Origin: Aliarcobacter faecis
GTDB lineage: Bacteria > Campylobacterota > Campylobacteria > Campylobacterales > Arcobacteraceae
Reading direction: 5' to 3'
NCBI RefSeq assembly: GCF_013201705.1
Contig: NZ_CP053837.1
Location: 434,001 to 498,000, forward strand
Length of the DNA stretch: 64,000 nucleotides
Below the pieces are notes generated by a model, which saw only the letters and a list, made by a program, of their open reading frames with translations, searched no databases and had not been told where the DNA came from. The translations under genes were made by a program, and so were the position numbers. Position 1 is the first letter of the stretch. The number at the start of each line of letters is the position of its first letter. Positions 47,145 to 62,167 of the stretch are shown one piece after another.

Positions 47145-48017
47145 ATGAGTCAAAAAACCATATATTTTAAAACAGAAAATAGTTTGATAAATAGTATAAA
47201 AACAAGAGCTGATATAAAAATATTGAAAAAAGGTTCTGCTATAGCTAAATTCTTTGGGAAAAAGAGCTATTCAGATATCTATTTTCATAGTGGTTCTTTA
47301 GATGAAGATTCTATAAATAGAATAAAAAATTCAAAAATTACTATTGTAAACTCTTTTTCATCTATGAATCTGATTTTAGAAAAAACAAAAGTAGATTATA
47401 AAAAAATAAAAGTTATCTATCCTAGTGTTAATGTTGAATATAAAGAACAAAAAGAGGTAAAACAAAAATATATTGAGAAACTTTCTATCCCTTTAAATAC
47501 AAAATTACTTTTTTTTACAGCAAAAAATTTTAAAACAAGTGGAATAAAAGAGTTTTTAGATATTTGCTCAAATCTAACTTATAATGAGTTTAAAATTATT
47601 ATTGCTGGTAGTAAACAGAATTTAAGCTCTTTAGATTTTATTTTAACAAAGTATAGAAAGCTAGAAGATAAGATTATAAAAGTAGATGAAGAGAAAGAGA
47701 ATATAGATGACTTATATTTAATGAGTGATATTTTTTTACTTCCAACTTATAATAAAAACATAGCCTCAAGTGTTATAAAGGCTATGTTTTGTGAGTGTGT
47801 TGTATTTACAACTATGAATAATGATGCAAAAGAGATAATTGATATTTATGCAACAATGGAACATCCAAAAGATCCTAGTACTTCTTTTAAAATAGATGCA
47901 GTTTTATTTGATGAGAATGAACTAAAAAATATAAAAAAACAAAATAGTAGTATAGCTATACAGATGAGTTTAGATAGAAATATTGAAAAATTCGATGAGA
48001 TTTTGTTAAATATTTAA
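47145..48017 (+). CDS. Glycosyltransferase-like protein (GT4/GT-B C-terminal half)
   Basis: A 290-residue protein whose second half looks like a GT-B donor domain: [22 protein letters not shown] near residue 125, [10 protein letters not shown], and [32 protein letters not shown] near residue 210. The typical E-x7-E is altered ([11 protein letters not shown]). The N-terminal half is short and diverged. Together with its position beside the heptose genes this suggests an LPS glycosyltransferase, but a degenerate active site is possible. Confidence 0.65.
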   Translation: MSQKTIYFKTENSLINSIKTRADIKILKKGSAIAKFFGKKSYSDIYFHSGSLDEDSINRIKNSKITIVNSFSSMNLILEKTKVDYKKIKVIYPSVNVEYKEQKEVKQKYIEKLSIPLNTKLLFFTAKNFKTSGIKEFLDICSNLTYNEFKIIIAGSKQNLSSLDFILTKYRKLEDKIIKVDEEKENIDDLYLMSDIFLLPTYNKNIASSVIKAMFCECVVFTTMNNDAKEIIDIYATMEHPKDPSTSFKIDAVLFDENELKNIKKQNSSIAIQMSLDRNIEKFDEILLNI

Positions 48018-48039
48018 ATATACCTTAAGATTTTTTAGA

Positions 48040-48045
48040 TACAAT
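48040..48045 (+). promoter_or_regulatory. Possible -10 element of rpmB
   Basis: TACAAT followed by ACCCGAA lies about 37 bp upstream of the rpmB ATG and resembles the TATAAT-TCCCG core of the rRNA and tRNA promoters. No good -35 is visible. Confidence 0.35.
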
Positions 48046-48081
48046 ACCCGAATATTTTTCACTATAAAAAAAGGAAGACAA

Positions 48082-48270
48082 ATGTCAAGAAAATGTGCAA
48101 TTTCTGGAAAAGGACCAATGGTTGGAAACAACGTAAGTCATGCTAAAAATAGAACAAAAAGAAGATTTTTACCAAATATTAGAACTGTAAGAGTTACATT
48201 AGAAGATGGAACAACTACAAAGCTAAGAATTTCTGCAAAAGAGTTAAGAACTCTTAAAAAACACTCATAA
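48082..48270 (+). CDS. rpmB: 50S ribosomal protein L28
   Basis: A 62-residue basic ribosomal protein, [32 protein letters not shown], of normal length for Campylobacterota. A strong AAGGAAG RBS precedes the ATG. Here it stands alone rather than beside rpmG, and is followed after 22 bp by the channel gene. Confidence 0.97.
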   Translation: MSRKCAISGKGPMVGNNVSHAKNRTKRRFLPNIRTVRVTLEDGTTTKLRISAKELRTLKKHS

Positions 48271-48292
48271 TTTAAGCACATAAAGTGCTTAT

Positions 48293-49420
48293 ATGAGCTT
48301 CTTAACGAGGTTTAAAAAAAATTTTGGCTGGGAATTTAGAGCCACTAGACCTCAATATGATTTAGACCCAATAATTTACTCAAAACTAAAACCTTTACGA
48401 TTACCTTTAATTCTTATTCAGCTTTTAATGATGATAGGAACATTAGGCTATGTATATCTTGAAAACTATACTATTATGCAAGGAATTTTTCAAGCTGCTT
48501 ATACTCTTACAAATACTGGTTTTGGAGCATTAAATGAATCAAATTTTAAAAATGAGACTATAATATTCACTGTTTTTTTAATGATTGCTGGTTTTTCAAG
48601 TCTTATTTTTGCGGTGGGAATTGTAATTGATGTTTTTACAAATGGTAATTTAAGAGAACTATTAAGGGAGAGAAGAATGCTTTTTAAAATAGCAAGGCTA
48701 AGAAAACACTTTGTTTTATGTTATCACAATGAATATACAGCTCAAGTTGCAAGACAGTTTAGAGAAAATCATATACCCTTTGTGGTTGTTGATCCAAGTG
48801 ATAATATTGAACAAATAGCAAAAGAGAATGGTTATCCATATTTTGTAAAAGAAGAACCATATAAAGAGATTGCATTTTTAAAATCACATTTAAGTTCTGC
48901 AAAAGGTGCTATTTCACTATCTAAAAATATCTCAGATAATATTACTTTAATAGCATCTGTTAGGCTTTATGAAAAAGAGCTTGAAAGAACACCTTTTTTG
49001 ATTATATCTAATGCAGAGACTTTAAATGAGAAAATAAGACTTAAAAAACTTGGAGCAGATAAAGTTGTTGCAACTCCATCTCTTATGGCAAAAAGAGTAA
49101 GTGCTATGGCTATAAGTCCTGATATGGAGAATATCTTAGATGAGTTTTTATATAAAAAAGATAGTCCAATAACTATGGAAGATTTATTGATAAAAGATAA
49201 CTCTTGGATTGTAGGAAAATCTTTAGGAGAGTTAAATTTTCGAGATACTTTAAAAATATCGGTTATTGGAATTACTGAAGCTAGCGGAGTTTTTGTTCAA
49301 CTACCAAATGGGGATAAAGTAATAAAAGAAAATTCAAAACTTTTAATAGTTGGTTCTCAAAGAGGTTTATCAAGAGCAAAAAGAGTTCTAAATTTAACAA
49401 ATCAACCAAAGGATATATAA
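48293..49420 (+). CDS. Potassium-channel-like protein with TrkA-N (RCK) domain
   Basis: A 375-residue protein with two membrane helices (about 35-57 and 85-110) flanking a pore loop, then a TrkA-N Rossmann domain (FVLCYHNEYTAQVARQFRENHIPFVVVD, about residue 140) and a TrkA-C domain near the end. The usual filter TVGYGD is replaced by TNTGFGALN, near residue 75. Ion selectivity is therefore unclear. The RCK part would regulate gating by ligand or nucleotide. Its stop overlaps the argJ ATG by one base. Confidence 0.8.
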   Translation: MSFLTRFKKNFGWEFRATRPQYDLDPIIYSKLKPLRLPLILIQLLMMIGTLGYVYLENYTIMQGIFQAAYTLTNTGFGALNESNFKNETIIFTVFLMIAGFSSLIFAVGIVIDVFTNGNLRELLRERRMLFKIARLRKHFVLCYHNEYTAQVARQFRENHIPFVVVDPSDNIEQIAKENGYPYFVKEEPYKEIAFLKSHLSSAKGAISLSKNISDNITLIASVRLYEKELERTPFLIISNAETLNEKIRLKKLGADKVVATPSLMAKRVSAMAISPDMENILDEFLYKKDSPITMEDLLIKDNSWIVGKSLGELNFRDTLKISVIGITEASGVFVQLPNGDKVIKENSKLLIVGSQRGLSRAKRVLNLTNQPKDI

Positions 49421-50601
49421 TGTTTACAATTTTACCAATTAAAGGTTTTATAGATCAAATCGATGGATTCTTTTGTGATGGAATCCATGCTGGACTTAAA
49501 CCAAATGGAAATAATGATTTAGGATTTATCTATACAAAAGATGCTTGTACTGTTGCTGCTATTTTTACTGAAAATAGATTTCAAGCAGCTCCTTTAAAAC
49601 ATTTTTTAGCATATGAAGAGGGATTTAAAACAAACTTTATTTTAATAAATTCAAAAAATGCAAATGCACTAACAGGTAGAAAAGGAATAGAAGATATAAA
49701 TACTCTTTTTTCACAATTAAATTTTGATTTAGTAAATCCTATTATGAGTAGTACAGGAGTTATAGGGAATAGACTTCCTATAGAAAAACTTCTAAATGGT
49801 GCAAAAAGATTTGATTTAAGTGCTAAGAATGGAGAGAATTTATCAAAAGCTATTATGACAACAGATGCTTATCCTAAAACTTGTATGTATGAAGTAAAAC
49901 TTGAAAATGGAACTTCATTTAAAATTGGAGCAGTTGCAAAAGGTGCTGGAATGATAAATCCAAATTTAGCAACTATGCTTTGTTTTATTTGTACAGATGC
50001 AAAAGTACCTTTTGAAGATATAAAAGAGGCATTAAATAAAAATAAAGAGACAACTTTTAATGCTATTTCTGTTGATGGAGATACTTCGACAAATGACACA
50101 GTTATGGTTTTAGCAAATGGAAAATCAAATACTTATGATAAAGATGCTTTTAGTGAGGCTTTAAGATTGGTTATGCATGATATGGCTATGTTAATGGTAG
50201 CTGATGGAGAAGGAGCTAAAAAAGTTGCAGCTTTTGAAGTAAGAAATGCAGCTACAAAAGAGGATGCTATGAAAGCTGCAAAAGCTTTATCAAACTCTCT
50301 TTTGGTTAAAACAGCACTTTTTGGAGAAGATCCAAATTTTGGAAGAATTGCTTCAACAATAGGTGCTTCTCAAGTTGCTTGTGATGATGAAAAATTAGTA
50401 ATTTCTTATAATGATGTTGTTGTATTTAACAAGGGTGAAATATGTTTTGATGCACAAATTGAAGCAAAAGCAGCAGATGTTTTAAAAAAAGATAAATATA
50501 AAATAATTTGTGATTTAGGTTTAGGAGAAGAGAGTTTCACTGCCTATGGTTGTGATTTAGGTTATAAATATGTAGAGATAAATGCAGATTATAGAAGTTA
50601 A
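49420..50601 (+). CDS. argJ: Bifunctional glutamate N-acetyltransferase / amino-acid acetyltransferase
   Basis: Arginine synthesis enzyme that recycles acetyl groups from N-acetylornithine to glutamate and may also use acetyl-CoA. The 393-residue precursor cleaves itself at the conserved MINPNLATMLCFI, where Thr becomes the N-terminal nucleophile (about residue 187). Other motifs are VKTALFGEDPNFGRI and the C-terminal YVEINADYRS. Start ATG at 49420 overlaps the upstream stop. Confidence 0.95.
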   Translation: MFTILPIKGFIDQIDGFFCDGIHAGLKPNGNNDLGFIYTKDACTVAAIFTENRFQAAPLKHFLAYEEGFKTNFILINSKNANALTGRKGIEDINTLFSQLNFDLVNPIMSSTGVIGNRLPIEKLLNGAKRFDLSAKNGENLSKAIMTTDAYPKTCMYEVKLENGTSFKIGAVAKGAGMINPNLATMLCFICTDAKVPFEDIKEALNKNKETTFNAISVDGDTSTNDTVMVLANGKSNTYDKDAFSEALRLVMHDMAMLMVADGEGAKKVAAFEVRNAATKEDAMKAAKALSNSLLVKTALFGEDPNFGRIASTIGASQVACDDEKLVISYNDVVVFNKGEICFDAQIEAKAADVLKKDKYKIICDLGLGEESFTAYGCDLGYKYVEINADYRS

Positions 50602-50658
50602 TTTTAAGAACTTTTTATATATAATCTTATAAATTTAAATTTTAACCAAGGATAGATA

Positions 50659-50874
50659 ATGCTTCACGAACATAGAGATGCAATAGCTGAATTAAGACAA
50701 AAAGATGTACATTTTGCTAGAGTTTTTGATAAACATAATGATTTAGATCATGAAATTACAAACTTAGAGAATGCTCATGCGGATCAATTTACAATTGAGA
50801 CTAAGAAAAAAGAGAAATTAAAACTTAAAGATGAAATTTACTCTATGATAGTAAAATTTAAAGCTGAAAAATAA
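50659..50874 (+). CDS. DUF465/YdcH-family small protein
   Basis: A 71-residue, highly charged helical protein (MLHEHRDAIAELRQKDVHFARVFDKHNDLDHEI) matching the DUF465 family. Members are short helical hairpins of unknown function. AAGGATAG precedes the ATG. A strong terminator follows 20 bp after the stop, separating it from gyrA. Confidence 0.85.
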   Translation: MLHEHRDAIAELRQKDVHFARVFDKHNDLDHEITNLENAHADQFTIETKKKEKLKLKDEIYSMIVKFKAEK

Positions 50875-50892
50875 TTTTTTAAAAGCTTTATT

Positions 50893-50928
50893 AAAAAGGG
50901 TTAGAAGTTTTCTTCTAACCCTTTTTTT
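50893..50928 (+). terminator. Rho-independent terminator
   Basis: AGGGTTAGAAG pairs with CTTCTAACCCT (11 bp, 4-nt loop) and is followed by TTTTTT. It sits 20 bp after the DUF465 gene. Confidence 0.92.
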
Positions 50929-51019
50929 ATGATTGTATAATTTAAAATCTTATTACAACTATTACTAAGCCAAGTTTAGATAAAATCTTCCTAATTTTAT
51001 TTAACAAAGGCCTTTTTTT

Positions 51020-53596
51020 ATGGAAAACCTTTTCGAAAATCAAGACATTATAAATGTAAATATTGAAGATAGTGTAAAAGCTTCATATTTAGACTATTCA
51101 ATGAGTGTTATTATAGGACGAGCATTACCTGATGCTAAAGATGGATTAAAACCCGTTCATAGAAGAATCTTGTATGCAATGCATGATTTAAATGTTACAA
51201 GTAAAGCTGCATATAAAAAATCAGCAAGAATTGTTGGAGATGTTATAGGAAAGTATCACCCTCATGGAGATACTTCTGTTTATGATGCTCTTGTAAGAAT
51301 GGCACAAAGCTTCTCAATGAGAGCTCCATTGGTTGATGGGCAAGGAAACTTTGGTTCTGTTGATGGTGATAATGCTGCTGCTATGAGATATACAGAAGCT
51401 AGAATGACAAGAATTACGGAAGAAGTTTTAAGAGATTTAGACAAAGATACAGTAAATTTTGTACCAAATTATGATGATACTATGAAAGAACCAGCAGTTC
51501 TTCCTACAAGAGTTCCAACTTTACTTTTAAATGGAAGTGAAGGGATTGCTGTTGGTATGGCTACAAAAATTCCACCACATAATCTGGGGGAACTTTTAGA
51601 TGCAATTTTATATTTAATTGATAATCCAGAAGCAGTTGCTGGTGATTTAATGGAGTTTGTTCAAGGTCCAGATTTTCCAACTGGTGGAACAATATTTGGA
51701 AGAAGAGGAATAATCGATGCTTATAATACGGGTCGAGGGCGAGTAAGAATTAGAGCAAAACACCATATCGAAACAAGAGCTAAAAAAGAGATTATTGTAA
51801 TTGATGAATTACCTTATCAAGTGAATAAAGCTAGACTTATAGAACTTATTGCAAATTTAGCAAAAGATAAGCAAATAGAAGGAATTTCTGAAGTTAGAGA
51901 TGAGTCTGATAGAGAAGGAATTAGAGTTGTAATTGAACTGAAAAAAGAGGCAATGGCTGAAATAGTTTTAAATAATCTTTATAAATCAACTCCAATGGAG
52001 ACAACTTTTGGGATTATTTTACTTGCAGTTTATAATAAGGAACCAAAGGTATTTAATCTTCCAGAAATTTTAAATATTTTCTTATCACATAGAAAAACTG
52101 TGATTATTAGAAGAACAATCTTTGATTTGGAAAAAGCAAAAGCAAGAGCACATATTTTAGAAGGTCTAAAAATTGCTGTTGATAATATTGATGAAGTTGT
52201 AAGAATTATAAGAGCAAGTTCAAATGATGCAGATGCAAAAGAGAAACTTGAGACTAGATTTGATTTAAGTGCTATTCAATCTCAAGCAATTTTAGATATG
52301 AGATTAGGAAGATTAACAGGACTTCAAAGAGATAAATTAGAAGCTGAATATCAAGAACTTATGATTTTAATAGCTGAACTAGAATCTATTTTAAGAAGTG
52401 AAGAGAAATTAAATCAAATTATTAAAGATGAATTAATAGAGATAAAAGAGAAATTTTCGAATCCAAGAAGAACAGAAATTGAAGATTCTTATGATGAAAT
52501 TGATGTTGAAGATTTAATTCCAAATGAGCCAATGGTTGTAACAATTACTCATAATGGATATGTAAAAAGAGTTCCAATTAAAGCTTATGAAAAACAAAAA
52601 AGAGGTGGAAAAGGAAAAGTTGCAGTAACAACTCATGATGATGATTTTATAGAGAGATTCTTTGTGAGTAATACTCATGATACATTAATGTTTGTTACAA
52701 ATATGGGACAACTATATTGGTTAAAAGTTTATAAAATTCCTGAAGGTAGTAGAATTGCAAAAGGGAAAGCAGTTGTAAACTTGATTAATTTAAGACCTGA
52801 TGAAAAAATTATGGAAATAATTCCAACACCTGATTTTGATGAGAGTAAATCTTTAGTATTTTTTACAAGAAATGGAGTTATAAAAAGAACATCATTAAAT
52901 GAATTTAGTAATATAAGAAGTAATGGAGTAAGAGCTATCGTTTTAGATGATGCTGATGAAATTGTGACAGCAAAAATTGCTGATATAGAAACTCAGTATA
53001 TCATGATATTTACAAGTCTTGGTCAATGTATTAGATTTGAACTTGAAAAAACAAGAGATCAAGGAAGAAGTACAAGAGGTGTAAGAGGTATTAAATTTAA
53101 AATTGATACAGACTTTGTTGTTGATGCTGATGTTATTAGTTCTGAAGAACAAGAAATATTAACAGTTTCTGAAAAAGGTATTGGAAAACGAACAACAGTT
53201 GAAGAGTATAGACTTACAAATAGGGCCGGTTCAGGTGTTATTGCTATGAAACTATCTACTAAAACTGGAAATATAGTAGGTGAAGTTTTAGTTGATGATA
53301 CTCAAGATTTAATGCTTTTAACTTCTATTGGAAAGATGATTAGAGTTGATATGCAAACAATTAGAAAAGCTGGAAGAAATACAAGTGGAGTAATAATTGT
53401 AAATGTTGATAAAGATGATAAAGTTGTATCTATTGCAAAATGTCCAAAAGAAGATGAAGAGATAGAACTTGATGAGAATGGAAATGTAATTAGATACAAT
53501 GAAGATGGTGAGATAATTGAAAATGAAGAGAAAGATTCAAACCTTTTAAGTTTAATACAAAATAATGAAAACATAGAAAATAGTGAGGATGAATAA
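51020..53596 (+). CDS. gyrA: DNA gyrase subunit A
   Basis: Breakage-reunion subunit of gyrase, which supercoils DNA with GyrB. The 858-residue protein begins [20 protein letters not shown]. It has the resistance-determining stretch [17 protein letters not shown] with Thr at residue 85, the catalytic Tyr in RYTEARM near residue 120, and the six-blade C-terminal domain with the GyrA-box-like KRGGKGK near residue 530. Thr85 is the wild-type state at the position whose Ile change gives fluoroquinolone resistance in Arcobacter. gyrB is not nearby. Confidence 0.97.
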   Translation: MENLFENQDIINVNIEDSVKASYLDYSMSVIIGRALPDAKDGLKPVHRRILYAMHDLNVTSKAAYKKSARIVGDVIGKYHPHGDTSVYDALVRMAQSFSMRAPLVDGQGNFGSVDGDNAAAMRYTEARMTRITEEVLRDLDKDTVNFVPNYDDTMKEPAVLPTRVPTLLLNGSEGIAVGMATKIPPHNLGELLDAILYLIDNPEAVAGDLMEFVQGPDFPTGGTIFGRRGIIDAYNTGRGRVRIRAKHHIETRAKKEIIVIDELPYQVNKARLIELIANLAKDKQIEGISEVRDESDREGIRVVIELKKEAMAEIVLNNLYKSTPMETTFGIILLAVYNKEPKVFNLPEILNIFLSHRKTVIIRRTIFDLEKAKARAHILEGLKIAVDNIDEVVRIIRASSNDADAKEKLETRFDLSAIQSQAILDMRLGRLTGLQRDKLEAEYQELMILIAELESILRSEEKLNQIIKDELIEIKEKFSNPRRTEIEDSYDEIDVEDLIPNEPMVVTITHNGYVKRVPIKAYEKQKRGGKGKVAVTTHDDDFIERFFVSNTHDTLMFVTNMGQLYWLKVYKIPEGSRIAKGKAVVNLINLRPDEKIMEIIPTPDFDESKSLVFFTRNGVIKRTSLNEFSNIRSNGVRAIVLDDADEIVTAKIADIETQYIMIFTSLGQCIRFELEKTRDQGRSTRGVRGIKFKIDTDFVVDADVISSEEQEILTVSEKGIGKRTTVEEYRLTNRAGSGVIAMKLSTKTGNIVGEVLVDDTQDLMLLTSIGKMIRVDMQTIRKAGRNTSGVIIVNVDKDDKVVSIAKCPKEDEEIELDENGNVIRYNEDGEIIENEEKDSNLLSLIQNNENIENSEDE

Positions 53597-53597
53597 A

Positions 53598-54635
53598 ATG
53601 AGAAAATTTAATGTTGCAGTAGTTGGTGCTACAGGAGCAGTTGGAGAAGAAGTTTTTAGAGTTATGGAAGAGCTCAATTTCCCAGTAAATAAAGTTATTC
53701 CACTTGCTAGTGCTAGAAGTGCTGGAAGTACAATAGAGTTTAGAAATAAAGATATTGTAGTTTTAGAATTAACTCCTACTGTTTTTGAAGAACAAGAGGT
53801 TGAAATAGCATTTTTTTGTGCTGGAGGAAGTGTTTCTGATGAGTTTGCAAAATATGCAGTTGAAGCAGGGGCAGTTGTAATTGATAACACAAGCCACTTT
53901 AGAATGAATCCAAAAGTACCATTAGTTGTTCCTGAAGTAAATCCAGAAGATATTAGACTTTGGAGAGAGACTGGAATTATTGCAAATCCAAATTGCTCAA
54001 CAATTCAAATGGTACAAAGTTTAAAACCATTAGATGAACTTTATGGAATAAAAAGAGTTGATGTTTCAACATATCAAGCAGTTTCTGGTGCTGGAAAAAA
54101 AGGTATGGAAGAGTTAGTTCAACAGATGCAAGATTTTTTTGCATTTAGACTTGATGAAAGTGAAATAAAAGCATTTGCACACCAAATTGTTTTAAATGTA
54201 ATTCCTCAAATAGATGTTGCGATGGATAACGGTTTTACAAAAGAAGAGATGAAAATGGTGAATGAAACTCAAAAAATTATGCATAAAAACTTTGAAGTTG
54301 CTGCAACTTGTGTAAGAGTTCCAGTTTTAAGAAGTCATAGTGAGTCTTTAACTGTAACATTTAAAGAAGGTGTAGATGTAGATGTAGATGAGATAAGAAA
54401 TGCATTAGAAAATTTTGAAAATGTTAAAGTTATTGATGATTTACCAAATAAAAAATATCCAATGCCAATAATCTCAACTGATACAGATTATACTTATGTA
54501 GGAAGAATTAGAAAAGATGTTTATTCACCAAATATAGTTCATTACTTTAATGTGGCTGATCAAGTAAGAGTTGGTGCTGCTACAAATGCAGTTAGAATTG
54601 GTTTAAAATGGATTGAATTAGAAAGCGATATGTAA
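53598..54635 (+). CDS. asd: Aspartate-semialdehyde dehydrogenase
   Basis: Makes aspartate semialdehyde for lysine, threonine, methionine and diaminopimelate synthesis. Starting from ATG 53598 it is 345 residues: MRKFNVAVVGATGAVGEEVFR (NADP binding), the catalytic Cys in NPNCSTIQMVQSLKPL near residue 130, and a C-terminal NVADQVRVGAATNAVRIGLKWIE. GAGGA eight bases upstream supports this start; a GTG at 53583 lies inside gyrA and is less likely. The start follows the gyrA stop by one base. Confidence 0.95.
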   Translation: MRKFNVAVVGATGAVGEEVFRVMEELNFPVNKVIPLASARSAGSTIEFRNKDIVVLELTPTVFEEQEVEIAFFCAGGSVSDEFAKYAVEAGAVVIDNTSHFRMNPKVPLVVPEVNPEDIRLWRETGIIANPNCSTIQMVQSLKPLDELYGIKRVDVSTYQAVSGAGKKGMEELVQQMQDFFAFRLDESEIKAFAHQIVLNVIPQIDVAMDNGFTKEEMKMVNETQKIMHKNFEVAATCVRVPVLRSHSESLTVTFKEGVDVDVDEIRNALENFENVKVIDDLPNKKYPMPIISTDTDYTYVGRIRKDVYSPNIVHYFNVADQVRVGAATNAVRIGLKWIELESDM

Positions 54636-55148
54636 ATGCTTGAAAAAATTATAGAAAATGGTTTATGGAAAAGTAGATTTATTGTAATTCTTGCTGTAAT
54701 TTTTGGCTTCATGGGAGCAGTAATTCTATTTATAGTTGCAAGCATTGATGTGATAAATGTTGCAAAATTTGTAATTACTACTTTTTTAGAAGGTTCTCAT
54801 CCTGAACATTTTCATGAAGATATAGTTGCTGGAATTATTGGGGCTGTTGATTTATATCTTATTGCTGTTGTACTATTGATTTTTGCTTTTGGGATTTATG
54901 AACTATTTATATCTAAAATAGATGCTGCTTGTAGCCAAGAAGATTGTAACTCTATATTAAATATAAATTCATTAGATCAACTAAAAGATAAAATTGCAAA
55001 AGTTATTATTATGGTTTTAGTTGTAAATTATTTTCAAAGAGTAATTCATACAAATTATCAAACACCATTAGAATTATTGTATTTTGCATTAGCTATTGTG
55101 GCATTAGCCGTTGGACTTTACTTTATAGGTAAAGTAGGAAAACATTAA
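54636..55148 (+). CDS. YqhA family (UPF0114) membrane protein
   Basis: A 170-residue inner-membrane protein with four hydrophobic helices. It contains the family features [19 protein letters not shown] at the N-terminus and [12 protein letters not shown] near residue 90. Function unknown. Its ATG follows the asd stop directly. hemE begins 14 bp after its stop. Confidence 0.85.
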   Translation: MLEKIIENGLWKSRFIVILAVIFGFMGAVILFIVASIDVINVAKFVITTFLEGSHPEHFHEDIVAGIIGAVDLYLIAVVLLIFAFGIYELFISKIDAACSQEDCNSILNINSLDQLKDKIAKVIIMVLVVNYFQRVIHTNYQTPLELLYFALAIVALAVGLYFIGKVGKH

Positions 55149-55162
55149 TAAAGGAATATATT

Positions 55163-56200
55163 ATGTCAAAAATTTTTGTAGATGCTTGTTTTAGAAGACC
55201 AACACCATATACACCAGTTTGGATGATGAGACAAGCAGGTAGATACTTAAAAGAATATATGGAAGTAAGGAAAAAAGCTGGTAATTTTTTAAATCTTTGC
55301 CATAATCCAGAACTTGCAGCTGAAGTTACTATTCAGCCACTTGATATAGTAGGAGTTGATGCTGCTATTTTGTTTAGTGATATTTTAGTTATTCCAAATG
55401 AAATGGGAATGCATTTAGATTTTCTACAAGGTGAAGGACCAGTATTTAAAGAGCCTATTAAAAATGAAGAAGATTTAGATAAGTTAATTGGTGGAGAAGA
55501 AGCTGCTTCTAAATTAACTTATGTTTATGAAACAATTAAAATTTTAAAAGAGCAACTTCCAGAAAATAAAGCTCTTATTGGATTTACTGGTGCTCCTTGG
55601 ACATTAGCTACTTATATGATAGAAGGACAAGGAACAAAGACATATAGTTTATGTAAGAAAATTATGTACTCAAATCCTGAATTTTTACATAAAATATTGA
55701 AAAAATTAACAGATGTAATAAAACTTTATTTAGAAAAACAAATACTTGCTGGTGCTGATGTTGTTCAAATTTTTGATTCATGGGCTGCTGCAATTGAACC
55801 TAGTCGTTATGATGAATTTTCATGGAAATATATGGTTGAGATTGCTGAGTATTTAAAAGAAAAATATCCACATATTCCAGTTATTATGTTTCCAAAAGGA
55901 GTAGCAGCTTTTATTGAAAGAGGGCTTGTTTATGGAAACTTTGATGTATTTGGTGTAGATTGGGGAACTCCAATGGCACTAGCAAAAGAAAAACTTGGAA
56001 GTAAATATGTACTTCAAGGAAATATGGAACCTTGTAGATTATACTCAAAAGAGGAGACAACAAAATGTGTCGAAGCTATACAAAGTATAATGAAAGGTGA
56101 AGGACATATTTTTAATTTAGGACATGGTATTTTACCTGATGTTCCAGTTGAAAATGCAATACACTTTGTTAAAGAGTGTCAGAGAGTTAGTAAGAAATAG
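55163..56200 (+). CDS. hemE: Uroporphyrinogen decarboxylase
   Basis: Decarboxylates uroporphyrinogen III to coproporphyrinogen III in haem synthesis. The 345-residue TIM-barrel protein has [19 protein letters not shown] near residue 20, the catalytic Asp in [29 protein letters not shown] near residue 145 and [16 protein letters not shown] near the C-terminus. AAAGGAA precedes the ATG. It is the last gene before the rRNA operon promoter. Confidence 0.96.
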   Translation: MSKIFVDACFRRPTPYTPVWMMRQAGRYLKEYMEVRKKAGNFLNLCHNPELAAEVTIQPLDIVGVDAAILFSDILVIPNEMGMHLDFLQGEGPVFKEPIKNEEDLDKLIGGEEAASKLTYVYETIKILKEQLPENKALIGFTGAPWTLATYMIEGQGTKTYSLCKKIMYSNPEFLHKILKKLTDVIKLYLEKQILAGADVVQIFDSWAAAIEPSRYDEFSWKYMVEIAEYLKEKYPHIPVIMFPKGVAAFIERGLVYGNFDVFGVDWGTPMALAKEKLGSKYVLQGNMEPCRLYSKEETTKCVEAIQSIMKGEGHIFNLGHGILPDVPVENAIHFVKECQRVSKK

Positions 56201-56275
56201 TGGGTATTTTACCTACTATAAATTGGGTATAAAAATATTTTTTTGAATAAATTTTAAAAATTATTCAAAAACCCC

Positions 56276-56312
56276 TTGACAATAGGATAAAAATTTACTA
56301 TAATTCCCGTCC
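56276..56312 (+). promoter_or_regulatory. Promoter of the rRNA operon
   Basis: TTGACA (56276-56281) and TATAAT (56299-56304) are spaced 17 bp, with an A/T-rich tract upstream (56230-56270) that may act as an UP element and the discriminator TCCCGTCC downstream. The core is shared with the tRNA cluster promoter at 9559. Confidence 0.88.
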
Positions 56313-56347
56313 AATTTGACCAGAGGGTTAAAGAGGATAGAAAAAAT

Positions 56348-56422
56348 TCCGGCATAGCTCAGCGGTAGAGTAGATGACTGTTAATCATTTGGTCCCTGGT
56401 TCGATCCCAGGTGCCGGAGCCA
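56348..56422 (+). tRNA. tRNA-Asn(GTT)
   Basis: A 75-nt cloverleaf with acceptor TCCGGCA/TGCCGGA, anticodon GTT, discriminator G and encoded CCA. It lies between the rRNA promoter and 16S, so it is probably processed from the rRNA precursor. Bases 56423-56708 are the AT-rich 16S leader with no gene seen. Confidence 0.95.
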
Positions 56423-56708
56423 TTTAAATTTTATTAAAAATTACGATCTTTAAAAGGATAAGTAAGTTTGTAAAGAAGAAGTGAAGTAATCTTTGTAAAC
56501 CGAATATGTTAAACTTGATATTCAAAAAAAATAAAAAAGAACAAGAAGTAAATTCTTGTCTATAAATTTGAGTGATAATTTTGTAACTAACAATAAATTG
56601 AGAAATTTAGAGTAATTATAAAATATGTCAGTTTCAAACACTATAAAAAGATAAAAGATATTTAATTTTTATGTATATAAATACATACTTTAAATATAGA
56701 ATAAAAAA

Positions 56709-58226
<1,518 letters not shown>

Positions 58227-58331
58227 CAGAGAATAGAATTAAGATTTGTTTCTTAATGATTCAAAAGAGAAAAAAAGAAAATCAAGATAATATATTCGGT
58301 TTATAAAGATTATTTGATAAATAGGTGAAAT

Positions 58332-58408
58332 GGGCCTATAGCTCAGCTGGCTAGAGCGCTCGACTGATAATCGTGAGGTCTCAGGTTCAAGTCCTGATAG
58401 GCCCACCA
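58332..58408 (+). tRNA. tRNA-Ile(GAT)
   Basis: A 77-nt cloverleaf with acceptor GGGCCTA/TAGGCCC, anticodon GAT, discriminator A and encoded CCA, in the 16S-23S spacer. Confidence 0.96.
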
Positions 58409-58433
58409 TTAAATAATCTTAAAAGATTAGAGT

Positions 58434-58509
58434 GGGGAATTAGCTCAGCTGGGAGAGCGCCTGCTTTGCACGCAGGAGGTCAGCGGTTCGATCCCGCTAT
58501 TCTCCACCA
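58434..58509 (+). tRNA. tRNA-Ala(TGC)
   Basis: A 76-nt cloverleaf with acceptor GGGGAAT/ATTCTCC (one wobble pair), anticodon TGC and encoded CCA, in the 16S-23S spacer. Confidence 0.96.
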
Positions 58510-58861
58510 CTAAAGAGAGATTTAATATAAGTTTTATAGAGATATAAGATTTATATTAGAGCTTTAAATAGAAGTTTCTAAAGATATTTAAAAATATAAT
58601 GTTAAAGTCTTTTAATTTTTTTCGTAAGGTTAAATAGAAATATTTAATTTTAAAACAAAAAAATTTCATATCTAAAATTTAATAGAGATATTAAATTAAC
58701 TATAGATAACACAACTAGATTATTAGAGTATATAGAGATATATATGTTTAATAAGATAGTAGCCAAAGAATATTATCAAATTTATAAATATAAGAAATTA
58801 TATTTATAGGCAAGAAAAAAGGAACCTGAATAAAATCGTAAGATTTTTTTAGGCTCCGTAT
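58510..58861 (+). other. Internal transcribed spacer between tRNA-Ala and 23S
   Basis: About 350 bp of AT-rich sequence without a coding frame or further tRNA. It probably contains the processing stem for the 23S 5' end, whose partner would lie in 61770-61975. Confidence 0.8.
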
Positions 58862-61768
<2,907 letters not shown>

Positions 61769-61974
61769 TTTAATCATTTCTTTGGTTTACTATCTTATTA
61801 AGCATATTTTACTTATGTTTAATTTGTTGATTTATATGTAGTTATACAAATATGAAAGCATAAAGACTTTAGCATTAGATTCTCAAATATCACAATTTGA
61901 GTAGAAAGAGTTAATCCTTTTAGAATTACAATATTCTTTAAGCATTTATACTTTAACTTTTTTTACTCAAATTT

Positions 61975-62090
61975 GTTGGTGGTTAAAGAGAAGTGGAAAT
62001 ACCCAGTACCATTCCGAACCTGGCAGTCAAGCACTTCATCGCCGATAATACTGCAGGGTCCCCTTGTGGAAACGTAGGTCGCCGCCAGCT
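61975..62090 (+). rRNA. rrf: 5S ribosomal RNA
   Basis: About 116 nt from GTTGGTGG to CCGCCAGC, which pair as helix I, with internal CCATTCCGAACCTGGCAG typical of 5S loop B/C. It is separated from 23S by about 205 bp of AT-rich spacer. Ends are approximate. Confidence 0.95.
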
Positions 62091-62113
62091 CTTTTGAGTT
62101 TTTACATACACAC

Positions 62114-62167
62114 AAAAGCTTAGCTCTTTATACTATTATCAGTATATTGTGCTAAGCTTTTTTTTAT
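62114..62167 (+). terminator. Rho-independent terminator of the rRNA operon
   Basis: AAAAGCTTAGC (62114-62124) pairs with GCTAAGCTTTT (62151-62161), and the T-run continues to about 62165. The loop contains an inner hairpin (ATACT/AGTAT). Confidence 0.88.

Noticed and set aside
53583-53597. Upstream GTG start for asd
   Set aside because: The ATG at 53598 gives the normal N-terminus and has a well-placed GAGGA.
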